64,000 nucleotides of DNA from Hyphomicrobiales bacterium (GTDB lineage: Bacteria > Pseudomonadota > Alphaproteobacteria > Rhizobiales > Rhizobiaceae). This document shows, piece after piece, positions 57,185 through 64,000 of this stretch. A program made the translations under genes and the position numbers. The first letter of the stretch is position 1; each line of letters begins with the position of its first letter. The DNA is taken from contig UBQX01000022.1 of NCBI GenBank assembly GCA_900467685.1, positions 23,980 to 87,979 of the forward strand, in the 5' to 3' direction. The notes under the pieces were generated by a model that was given only the letters and a program-made list of their open reading frames with translations, was not told where the DNA came from and did no database searches.

Positions 57185-58267
57185 ATGGCAAAGCGCGTTA
57201 TTCTGTTGATCGGTACGAAGAAGGGCACGTTTATCGCGGAAAGCGGTGAGGCGCGGCAGGACTGGTCGTTGAAAGGGCCGTTCTGCGATGCCTGGCCGAT
57301 CAACCATGTGATCGGCGATGCGACGACGGGTACGATCTATGCGGCCGGCGGCAACGAGTGGTTTGGACCATCGGTCTGGAAATCGCATGATCTCGGAGAG
57401 ACCTGGACGCGCTCGGGCAATGGTTTCAACTATGCAGAGGGCGAGGAACCGGTGAAATCGGCCTGGAGCCTGGCCAAGTCTCATGGCCGGCTGCATGTGG
57501 GCGTGGAGCCGGCGGGGCTTTTCGTCAGCGGTGACGACGGCGAAAATTTCGAACATGTTGAATCACTTCGCGCGCATCCTTCGCGTGAAACCTGGGTTCC
57601 GGGGGCAGGCGGCCTGATCCTGCATTCGATCGTGCCGCATCCTGATGATCCGAACGAACTTTGGGTGGCGATCTCGACGGCGGGCGTCTTTCACACGGCC
57701 GATGGCGGCAAGACCTTTGATGCGCGCAACAAGGGCACGCGCGCCGGCTTCATGCCGGAAGGCATGCAATATCCCGAAACGGGGCAATGCGTGCATTGCA
57801 TCGTCATGGCGGCGGGGCGGCCGGATCGGCTGTACCAGCAGAATCACACCGGCATGTATCGCTGTGACGATGGCGGCGAGCAGTGGGTGAGCATCGAGGA
57901 GGGGCTTCCTTCCGAATTCGGCTTCCCGGCAGCGGCGCATCCGCATGATGCGGATACTGTCTATTTCATCCCGTTGAACGGGGCGATCGAAGGCCGCTAT
58001 GTGCCGGACGGCAAAGCGGCGGTATGGCGCAGCCGCGATGCAGGCTCGACATGGTCGGCACTGCGCAACGGCCTGCCGCAGGAGAATGCCTTCTTCGGTG
58101 TGCTGCGCCAGGCGATGGCGACCGATAATCTGGAGCGGGCCGGCATCTATTTCGGCACCAATACCGGCACGCTTTACGGAAGCCGCGACGAGGGCGATAC
58201 ATGGGGGATGGTCGCGCAGCACCTGCCGGTCATTCATTCCGTGGAGACCATGGTCATTGATGCGTGA
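57185..58267 (+). CDS. BNR/VPS10-like beta-propeller protein
   Basis: This 360-residue protein has several Asp-box (BNR) type repeats: SHDLGETWTR (~62), DDGENFEHV, ADGGKTFDAR, DDGGEQWVS, SRDAGSTWSA and SRDEGDTWGM, which close a six- or seven-bladed propeller. No signal peptide is seen and the N-terminus KRVILLIGTKKGTFIA suggests a cytoplasmic protein. Known sialidases share the repeats but not necessarily the activity, and I see no sialidase catalytic set. The gene overlaps the following MoaD-like gene by 8 bp. The ATG at 57185 follows AGGGAGGGGAGTTC; an in-frame ATG at 57155 is less likely. Confidence 0.82.
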   Translation: MAKRVILLIGTKKGTFIAESGEARQDWSLKGPFCDAWPINHVIGDATTGTIYAAGGNEWFGPSVWKSHDLGETWTRSGNGFNYAEGEEPVKSAWSLAKSHGRLHVGVEPAGLFVSGDDGENFEHVESLRAHPSRETWVPGAGGLILHSIVPHPDDPNELWVAISTAGVFHTADGGKTFDARNKGTRAGFMPEGMQYPETGQCVHCIVMAAGRPDRLYQQNHTGMYRCDDGGEQWVSIEEGLPSEFGFPAAAHPHDADTVYFIPLNGAIEGRYVPDGKAAVWRSRDAGSTWSALRNGLPQENAFFGVLRQAMATDNLERAGIYFGTNTGTLYGSRDEGDTWGMVAQHLPVIHSVETMVIDA

Positions 58268-58544
58268 GACGTCCGACACCGTTTGCGAGGTCGTCCTTCC
58301 GGACGCACTCCTGAGGCTCTACCCGGAGGCGGAGCGGCGGCTTGCCGTTGCCGCCGCCGATGTCGGCTCGCTGATCGATGAACTTGATCAGCGCTGGCCG
58401 GGGATGGGTGCGTGCCTGAGAGATTCGCGGCCCTCGGTGCGCAAGCACATTTCCATCATGATCGACGGCGAGCGGAGCGCTCTCGAGACGAAAATTGCGC
58501 CCGGCGCGACCGTCTTCGTGCTGACTGCCGTCAGCGGCGGCTGA
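58260..58544 (+). CDS. MoaD/ThiS-family ubiquitin-like protein ending in Gly-Gly
   Basis: This 94-residue protein has the beta-grasp pattern of MoaD/ThiS and ends VFVLTAVSGG, with the terminal Gly-Gly that is adenylated and thiocarboxylated in sulfur carriers. The start overlaps the stop of the propeller gene. No moaE, thiG or E1-like enzyme is adjacent, so the activating enzyme would be elsewhere. The function is unknown. A role in sulfur transfer, or in a complex with the propeller, is inference. Confidence 0.78.
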   Translation: MRETSDTVCEVVLPDALLRLYPEAERRLAVAAADVGSLIDELDQRWPGMGACLRDSRPSVRKHISIMIDGERSALETKIAPGATVFVLTAVSGG

Positions 58545-58687
58545 CCCGCTGGCGCGGGTTGGCACAGCTTGCCAGCCCTGCCTTTAATCCTTTCCCCAAA
58601 CCGCTGATTTTGCGGGGCTTCAGCCCTCGTGCCTTTCTTGCCATTTCCGAAATATTTTTGTCGGTAACGGCCCGCGGTTAACGAAAG

Positions 58688-58706
58688 TAAACGCTTCATT
58701 AACCAT
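58688..58706 (+). promoter_or_regulatory. CtrA-like box upstream of ddl-ftsQAZ
   Basis: TAAA (58688-58691), seven bases, then TTAACCAT (58699-58706) matches the CtrA consensus with the AACCAT extension and one deviation in the first half-site. TTAACCA at 58699-58705 also faces TGGTTAA at 58719-58725, a perfect 7-bp inverted repeat with a 13-bp spacer. The site is about 109 bp before the ddl start, in the 270-bp gap after the MoaD-like gene. Confidence 0.5.
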
Positions 58707-58814
58707 TCGCAGGTCTATTGGTTAACGATTTTCGCGGTATTGCGCTCAGGCGCCGCAAAAGGCTCGTGCAAGCCTCCGGCGGGAAAATATCGTGTAGAGA
58801 GATTGGGGTGTATC

Positions 58815-59741
58815 GTGGGCGTCAAGCATGTCGCAGTTCTGTTGGGCGGGTTTTCTTCCGAGCGGCCGGTGAGCCTCTCGTCGGGAAGCGCGTGCGCTGA
58901 CGCGCTTGAGGCTGTTGGCTACAAGGTCACCCGTGTCGATGTCGATCACGACATTGCAAGCGTTCTGCTCGAGCTGAAGCCTGATGTCGTTTTCAACGCG
59001 CTGCATGGCCCGTTCGGTGAGGACGGCAAGATCCAGGGTATTCTCGAATATCTGGAAATCCCCTACACGCATTCGGGCGTGATGGCCTCGGCGCTGGCCA
59101 TGGACAAGGCGATTGCCAAGACGGTCGTCAAGGCTGCCGGCGTGCCTGTTGCTGAAGCCAAGGTGATGAGCCGGTTCGACTTCACTCATGAGCATCCGAT
59201 CAAGCCGCCTTATGTCGTGAAGCCGGTCGCGGAAGGCTCGTCCTTCGGTGTCGTCATCGTCAAGGAAGATCAGTCGCATCCGCCGCAGGTCATCACCTCG
59301 TCCGAATGGCGCTACGGCGACCGCGTCATGGCGGAGCGCTATGTCCATGGTCGCGAGCTGACCTGCGCCGTCATGGGCGATGTGGCGCTCGGCGTCATCG
59401 AAATCGTGTCGAAGGCGAACAGCTTCTACGACTATGATTCGAAATATGCTGCCGGTGGCTCCGAACACATTCTTCCGGCGCAGATTTCACCGAAAATTTA
59501 CCAAAAAATACAAACACTGGCCCTGAAGGCGCATCAGGCGGTCGGTTGCCGTGGCGTGAGTCGATCGGACTTCAGGTATGACGACCGTTTTTCCGAAGAC
59601 GGAGAGCTTATCTGGCTTGAGATCAACACGCAGCCGGGCATGACCCCGACCTCTCTTGTGCCCGAAATGGCCGCTCATGCGGGTCATTCCTTTGGTGAAT
59701 TCCTCAAGTGGATGGTGGAGGACGCGTCGTGTTTGCGTTGA
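58815..59741 (+). CDS. ddl: D-alanine:D-alanine ligase
   Basis: This 308-residue ATP-grasp ligase makes D-Ala-D-Ala for MurF. It has [34 protein letters not shown], the [14 protein letters not shown] glycine loop, and [19 protein letters not shown]. Length matches DdlB. The start is a GTG at 58815 with GGGGTG upstream. The stop lies inside the ftsQ start region. Confidence 0.95.
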   Translation: MGVKHVAVLLGGFSSERPVSLSSGSACADALEAVGYKVTRVDVDHDIASVLLELKPDVVFNALHGPFGEDGKIQGILEYLEIPYTHSGVMASALAMDKAIAKTVVKAAGVPVAEAKVMSRFDFTHEHPIKPPYVVKPVAEGSSFGVVIVKEDQSHPPQVITSSEWRYGDRVMAERYVHGRELTCAVMGDVALGVIEIVSKANSFYDYDSKYAAGGSEHILPAQISPKIYQKIQTLALKAHQAVGCRGVSRSDFRYDDRFSEDGELIWLEINTQPGMTPTSLVPEMAAHAGHSFGEFLKWMVEDASCLR

Positions 59742-60661
59742 GACGTCGGGGCAGGGCATATTACGGTCTTGGCGGCGCGGCGGTGTCCGATGCGGATGCT
59801 GCTGGCGTCCTGCCGCGCCCGGTTCGCCGCGTCTTTCGCCTGGCGGTCTCGCTGGCTGACGGCCGCGTGACGGTTCCCCGTTTTGCAGGCATTGCCGGTG
59901 CGCTTGCGCTTTTCGCCGCGACCGGCCTTTACGGCATGGTGCTCGGTGGCCACACGGGCGCTGTTGCGGAAGCGACGACGTCTGCCATCGGCTTTTCCAT
60001 CGACAATGTGAAGGTTTCCGGCAACCTGCAAACTTCGGAAATCGACATCCTGCAGCAGTTGGGTCTCGATGGTTCGTCTTCCGTCGTGTTTCTCAGTGCT
60101 GCCAATGCGCGCGAGCGGCTGATCTCTCTGCCCTGGGTCGAGAATGCGGAAGTCCGCAAGGTTTATCCGAACACGGTCGAGATCAAGCTCTCGGAGCGCA
60201 CCGCCTATGGCATCTGGCAGCATGGCGACGAGCTTTCGCTGATCGAGAAGGACGGCAAGGTTATCGCGCCGCTGCGCGACAACAAGTTTGCGAGCCTGCC
60301 GCTCTTCGTGGGCGAGGGCGCCCAGCTTGAGGCTGCGGCCTTTGCCGAGCAGCTTTCCAACTGGCCCGACATCCAGGCGCGCGTGAAGGCCTATATCTGC
60401 GTCGGTGGCCGGCGCTGGGATCTGCGTATGGACAACGGCGTCGTCGTGCGTCTGCCGGAAGAAAACATTGCCCGCGCCATGCATGCGCTGTCGACGCTCG
60501 AGCAGGATCAGCAGGTTCTGGAGCGCGACATCGAAACGGTTGATCTTCGTCTGCCCGATCGCACCACGATCCAGCTGACGGAAGGTGCGGCTGCGCGACG
60601 CGACAAGGCGGTCGCGGATCGCGCGAAAATGCTCAAGAAGCTGATGGAGAAGGGCGCGTGA
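59729..60661 (+). CDS. ftsQ: Cell division protein FtsQ
   Basis: This protein of 310 residues has a cytoplasmic N-terminus (~1-60), one membrane helix (about 56-75), the POTRA segment ([20 protein letters not shown]) and the FtsQ beta domain. FtsQ links early and late divisome proteins. The GTG at 59729 follows GGAGG with seven bases spacing and overlaps the ddl tail by 13 bp. An upstream GTG at 59708 is in frame but unlikely. Confidence 0.88.
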   Translation: MFALRRRGRAYYGLGGAAVSDADAAGVLPRPVRRVFRLAVSLADGRVTVPRFAGIAGALALFAATGLYGMVLGGHTGAVAEATTSAIGFSIDNVKVSGNLQTSEIDILQQLGLDGSSSVVFLSAANARERLISLPWVENAEVRKVYPNTVEIKLSERTAYGIWQHGDELSLIEKDGKVIAPLRDNKFASLPLFVGEGAQLEAAAFAEQLSNWPDIQARVKAYICVGGRRWDLRMDNGVVVRLPEENIARAMHALSTLEQDQQVLERDIETVDLRLPDRTTIQLTEGAAARRDKAVADRAKMLKKLMEKGA

Positions 60662-61986
60662 GTCTGTTTGGTTCCTCCTTCGGTCTGCCCCGCCTCCGGC
60701 CGCTTTCGTCAAAGCGGTCGCATGTGGTTTCGGTGCTCGACATCGGCTCGACGAAGATTGTCTGCATGATCGGCAAGCTGACGCCGCGTCCGGAGAGCGA
60801 AGTCCTTCCGGGTCGCACGCACAATGTCGAAATTCTCGGCATCGGCCATCACAAGTCGCGCGGCGTCAAGAACGGCGTCATCATCGATCTGGAAGCAGCC
60901 GAAGGCGTCGTCCGCCTCGCCGTCGATGCGGCAGAGCGCATGGCGGGCCTGACGGTTGAAAGCCTGATCGTCAACGTCTCCTGCGGCCGTCTCGGCAGCG
61001 ACATCTATACCGCCTCCATCGATCTGGGTGGCCAGGAAGTGCAGGAAACGGACCTGCGCCGCGTGCTGCAGGCCGCCAGCCAGTCGTCGATGAAGCACGA
61101 TCGCGCCATGCTGCACGCCCTGCCCACCGGCTTCTCGCTGGATGGCGAGCGCGGCATCAAGGACCCGGTTTCGATGTATGGCGACCTGCTTGGCGTCGAC
61201 ATGCATGTCGTCACCGCAGAGCGCCCGGCGCTGAAGAATCTCGAATTGGCCGTAAACCGCGCGCATCTGTCGGTCGAAGGCATGATTGCGACTCCGTATG
61301 CCAGCGGCCTTGCTGCTCTGGTTGACGACGAGGCCGAACTCGGTTGCGCAGCGATCGACATGGGTGGCGGCACGACGACGATTTCGGTCTTCGCGGAAGG
61401 TCGCCTTGTTCACACGGATGCCGTCAACCTCGGCGGCCATCATGTGACGACGGACCTCGCGCGCGGTCTGTCGACCCGCATCGAGGATGCCGAGCGGCTG
61501 AAGACGGTGCATGGCTCGGCCATTGCGACGACGATGGACGAACGCGAAATTCTCTCGGTTCCGCCGATGGATGGCGACAGCGAGAGCCAGCCGGTCAATG
61601 TGCCGCGCGCACTCGTCTCGCGCATCGTGCGGGCCCGCATCGAGGAGACGCTGGAGCTGATCCGCGACCGCATTCACAAGTCCGGTTTTTCGCCGGTGGT
61701 GGGCAAGCGGGTCGTTCTGACGGGTGGTGCGAGCCAGCTGATCGGGATGCCGGAAACGGCGCGCAAGATCCTTGCCCGCAATGTCCGCGTCGGACGCCCT
61801 CTGGGTGTTTCGGGCCTGCCGGCTGCGGCCAAGGGGCCGGCCTTTTCGACGGCCGTCGGGCTGATGATCTATCCGCAGGTCGCCGAGCTCGAACAGCTCG
61901 CGACGCAGAGCGGCCTTTTCAGCGGGTTCGGTGGCGGCACGGGCCGCATCGCCCGGGTGGGGCAGTGGCTCAAAGACAGTTTCTGA
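60658..61986 (+). CDS. ftsA: Cell division protein FtsA
   Basis: This 442-residue actin-like protein tethers FtsZ to the membrane. It has [16 protein letters not shown] and [14 protein letters not shown] for nucleotide binding, and [15 protein letters not shown]. The C-terminal VGQWLKDSF is an amphipathic membrane helix. It starts at GTG overlapping the ftsQ stop. Seventy-nine bases separate it from ftsZ. Confidence 0.95.
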   Translation: MSLFGSSFGLPRLRPLSSKRSHVVSVLDIGSTKIVCMIGKLTPRPESEVLPGRTHNVEILGIGHHKSRGVKNGVIIDLEAAEGVVRLAVDAAERMAGLTVESLIVNVSCGRLGSDIYTASIDLGGQEVQETDLRRVLQAASQSSMKHDRAMLHALPTGFSLDGERGIKDPVSMYGDLLGVDMHVVTAERPALKNLELAVNRAHLSVEGMIATPYASGLAALVDDEAELGCAAIDMGGGTTTISVFAEGRLVHTDAVNLGGHHVTTDLARGLSTRIEDAERLKTVHGSAIATTMDEREILSVPPMDGDSESQPVNVPRALVSRIVRARIEETLELIRDRIHKSGFSPVVGKRVVLTGGASQLIGMPETARKILARNVRVGRPLGVSGLPAAAKGPAFSTAVGLMIYPQVAELEQLATQSGLFSGFGGGTGRIARVGQWLKDSF

Positions 61987-62065
61987 CCGCGCAAGCGGTC
62001 ATCACGTGAACAACATGAATTTGCCGTTACGGCGAAACGGCAAGAACCAGGAAGGAACGGGTACC

Positions 62066-63925
62066 ATGACTATCAAGTTGCAGAAGCCGGATATCACTGA
62101 GCTGAAGCCACGCATCACCGTGTTCGGTGTCGGCGGTGGCGGCGGTAACGCAGTCAACAACATGATCAATTCCGGTCTGCAGGGCGTGGAGTTCGTTGTC
62201 GCGAACACCGACGCGCAGGCGCTCACCATGAGCAAGGCCGATCGCATCATCCAGATGGGTGTGCAGGTCACCGAAGGTCTCGGCGCGGGTTCGCAGCCGG
62301 AAGTCGGTCGCGCCGCCGCCGAAGAATGCATCGACGAGATCATCGATCACCTGAACGGCACCCACATGTGCTTCGTCACCGCCGGCATGGGCGGCGGCAC
62401 GGGCACGGGTGCGGCTCCGATCGTCGCCCAGGCCGCCCGCAACAAGGGCATCCTGACCGTCGGCGTCGTCACCAAGCCGTTCCACTTCGAAGGCCAGCGC
62501 CGCATGCGCCTCGCCGACCAGGGCATCGCCGAACTGCAGAAGTCGGTCGATACGCTGATCGTGATCCCGAACCAGAACCTGTTCCGCATCGCCAACGACA
62601 AGACGACCTTCGCAGATGCCTTTGCGATGGCCGACCAGGTGCTCTATTCGGGCGTGGCCTGCATCACCGACCTGATGGTCAAGGAAGGCCTCATCAACCT
62701 CGATTTCGCCGACGTCCGTTCCGTCATGCGCGAAATGGGCCGTGCGATGATGGGGACGGGCGAAGCTTCGGGCGATGGCCGCGCCATGGCCGCTGCCGAA
62801 GCCGCAATCGCCAACCCGCTGCTCGACGAAACCTCGATGAAGGGCGCGCAAGGCCTGCTGATCTCCATCACCGGCGGTCGCGACATGACGCTCTTCGAAG
62901 TTGACGAAGCAGCAACCCGCATCCGCGAAGAAGTCGACCAGGACGCCAACATCATCCTCGGCGCCACGTTCGACGAATCGCTGGAAGGCATCATCCGCGT
63001 GTCGGTCGTCGCGACCGGCATCGACCGCAATGTATCCTCCGAGGACGTTCGTCCGGCCGCTCCGGTCCGCCCGATCGCTCGTCCGGCGGCAGCCGTGACG
63101 TCTGCTCCGGTTGCCGCCATTTCGCCGGCCTATCAGCAGCCGGCTGCCAAGACCGTTGACCCGGTCGCCGAAACCATCCGCCAGGCGGAAGTCGCCATGG
63201 AGCGGGAGCTTGAAATCGCAACGCAGCCGGCTCCGGTTGCTGCATCCCAGCCTGCCGCCCAGCAGGACACGTTCCGTCCGCAGAGCCGTCTCTTCACGGC
63301 GCCTCCGGCTGACGTTGCTCCGGCTCCGGTTGCTCCGCGTCCCATTCCGCAGCCGGTTGCTGCAGCACCCGTCGCAACGCCGGCTCCCCAGCCGCGCATG
63401 GAGCCGGTTGCCGCCGCTCCGCGCATGGAAGAGCCGCGTCGCGCCGAGCCGATGATGGACATGTCGCCGCGCATGGAGCAGCCCGCTCCGATGCCGGTCG
63501 CGCCGCAGCCGATGGTCGCCGCCGTCGCGGCCGAACCGAGCATGCAGTCTGGCCTGGAACGCCGCGAGCCCGACATGGCCCGCATGCCGCGCATCGAAGA
63601 CTTCCCGCCGGTCGTCAAGGCCGAGATGGATCATCGTACGCGTGACGTGCCGTCCCATGGCGACGAGCGTGGTCCGATGGGCTTGCTCAAGCGCCTGACG
63701 AACTCGCTCGGCCGCAAGGAAGACGAGATGCCGGCAGCGCCTGCCGAAATGGCAGCACCTGCCGCCGCCCAGCAGCAGCGCCGCGGTCTTTCGGCCGAAG
63801 CCAGCCTCTACGCTCCGCGTCGCGGCCAACTGGATGATCTCGGCCGTTCGGCTCCGAAGCCGGTCTCTTCGCACGAGGATGACCAGCTCGAAATCCCGGC
63901 CTTCCTGCGCCGCCAGTCGAACTGA
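62066..63925 (+). CDS. ftsZ: Cell division protein FtsZ
   Basis: This 619-residue tubulin homologue has [14 protein letters not shown], the [10 protein letters not shown] signature (~109-118) and NTDAQAL. A core of about 320 residues is followed by a Pro/Ala/Val-rich linker of about 280, and then the C-terminal peptide [12 protein letters not shown] that binds FtsA. The long linker is typical of Alphaproteobacteria. The ATG at 62066 follows GGAAGGAACGGGTACC; the longer frame back to 61931 overlaps ftsA and is rejected. Confidence 0.97.
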   Translation: MTIKLQKPDITELKPRITVFGVGGGGGNAVNNMINSGLQGVEFVVANTDAQALTMSKADRIIQMGVQVTEGLGAGSQPEVGRAAAEECIDEIIDHLNGTHMCFVTAGMGGGTGTGAAPIVAQAARNKGILTVGVVTKPFHFEGQRRMRLADQGIAELQKSVDTLIVIPNQNLFRIANDKTTFADAFAMADQVLYSGVACITDLMVKEGLINLDFADVRSVMREMGRAMMGTGEASGDGRAMAAAEAAIANPLLDETSMKGAQGLLISITGGRDMTLFEVDEAATRIREEVDQDANIILGATFDESLEGIIRVSVVATGIDRNVSSEDVRPAAPVRPIARPAAAVTSAPVAAISPAYQQPAAKTVDPVAETIRQAEVAMERELEIATQPAPVAASQPAAQQDTFRPQSRLFTAPPADVAPAPVAPRPIPQPVAAAPVATPAPQPRMEPVAAAPRMEEPRRAEPMMDMSPRMEQPAPMPVAPQPMVAAVAAEPSMQSGLERREPDMARMPRIEDFPPVVKAEMDHRTRDVPSHGDERGPMGLLKRLTNSLGRKEDEMPAAPAEMAAPAAAQQQRRGLSAEASLYAPRRGQLDDLGRSAPKPVSSHEDDQLEIPAFLRRQSN

Positions 63926-63949
63926 GTTTGTCCACAGGGACCAAGACTT

Positions 63950-63979
63950 CGCCCGGCCTGAAAACGGCCGGGCGTTTTC
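63950..63979 (+). terminator. Rho-independent terminator after ftsZ
   Basis: CGCCCGGCC (63950-63958) pairs with GGCCGGGCG (63966-63974) around TGAAAAC and is followed by TTTTCG, 25 bp after the ftsZ stop. Confidence 0.88.
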
Positions 63980-64000
63980 GTTATGCAATAAGTAAACCTC

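Noticed and set aside
63060..63560. Repetitive Pro/Ala/Val-coding sequence
   Set aside because: This is the ordinary low-complexity linker of alphaproteobacterial FtsZ, not a repeat array.
62027..63988. Reverse-strand open frame of 653 codons
   Set aside because: Antisense to ftsZ, with Arg/His/Gly-rich composition and no domain.

Overview
The window is GC-rich alphaproteobacterial chromosome, most likely from the Rhizobiaceae (Rhizobium/Agrobacterium group). This rests on gene content and not on a database search. The content includes an rnpB - mraZ - division and cell wall (dcw) cluster, a long-linker FtsZ, an ArsR-methyltransferase regulator beside metF, betaine-lipid genes btaAB, a PPi-dependent phosphofructokinase, and several sites resembling the CtrA consensus. 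I see no insertion sequence, prophage, CRISPR array, tRNA or rRNA operon. The only accessory-looking insertion is a toxin-antitoxin pair at 42.0-42.7 kb.

Region 1 (1-7.6 kb): a divergently transcribed RpiR-type regulator (cut by the window edge) faces a five-gene catabolic operon. The operon encodes an N-formylglutamate amidohydrolase-family hydrolase, an APC permease, a glutamine-synthetase-like ligase, an aldehyde dehydrogenase and an iron-type alcohol dehydrogenase, and ends at a strong terminator. The gene set fits a gamma-glutamylation route for an amine, possibly an amino alcohol.

Region 2 (7.8-31.5 kb): housekeeping and envelope genes. These are a ParA-like ATPase with a CtrA-like site, an L,D-transpeptidase, a DUF4432 epimerase-like protein, RidA, a DUF442 phosphatase-like protein, a low-complexity hypothetical, a TPP enzyme, a lysophospholipase-like hydrolase, EttA, a chemoreceptor, a SahR-like regulator with metF, a 25-residue membrane peptide, a CPA2 antiporter, a lytic transglycosylase, an AmpD-like amidase coupled to a TerB-DnaJ protein, PPi-PFK, a LysE exporter, an SLT-domain lipoprotein and a beta-lactamase-fold hydrolase.

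Region 3 (31.5-42.7 kb): a GGDEF-EAL protein with a degenerate EAL half, btaA-btaB for phosphate-free betaine lipid, a GH25 lysozyme-like lipoprotein, a membrane PQQ dehydrogenase, an FAD oxidoreductase with a convergent LysR regulator, a DUF1127 small protein, RNase P RNA and a HigBA-like toxin-antitoxin pair.

Region 4 (42.7-64 kb): the dcw cluster mraZ-rsmH-ftsL-ftsI-murE-murF-mraY-murD-ftsW-murG-murC-murB, then a terminator, then a two-gene insert (beta-propeller BNR protein plus a MoaD/ThiS-like ubiquitin-fold protein ending in Gly-Gly), then ddl-ftsQ-ftsA-ftsZ and a terminator. The Mur enzymes build the lipid-linked peptidoglycan precursor from UDP-MurNAc to lipid II, FtsW/FtsI polymerise and crosslink it at the septum, and FtsL/Q/A/Z form the divisome. 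Sites resembling CtrA boxes occur before mraZ, before ddl-ftsQAZ and before the ParA-like gene, which suggests cell-cycle control. The rest of the window holds several more peptidoglycan enzymes (L,D-transpeptidase, MltB- and SLT-type transglycosylases, amidase, GH25).
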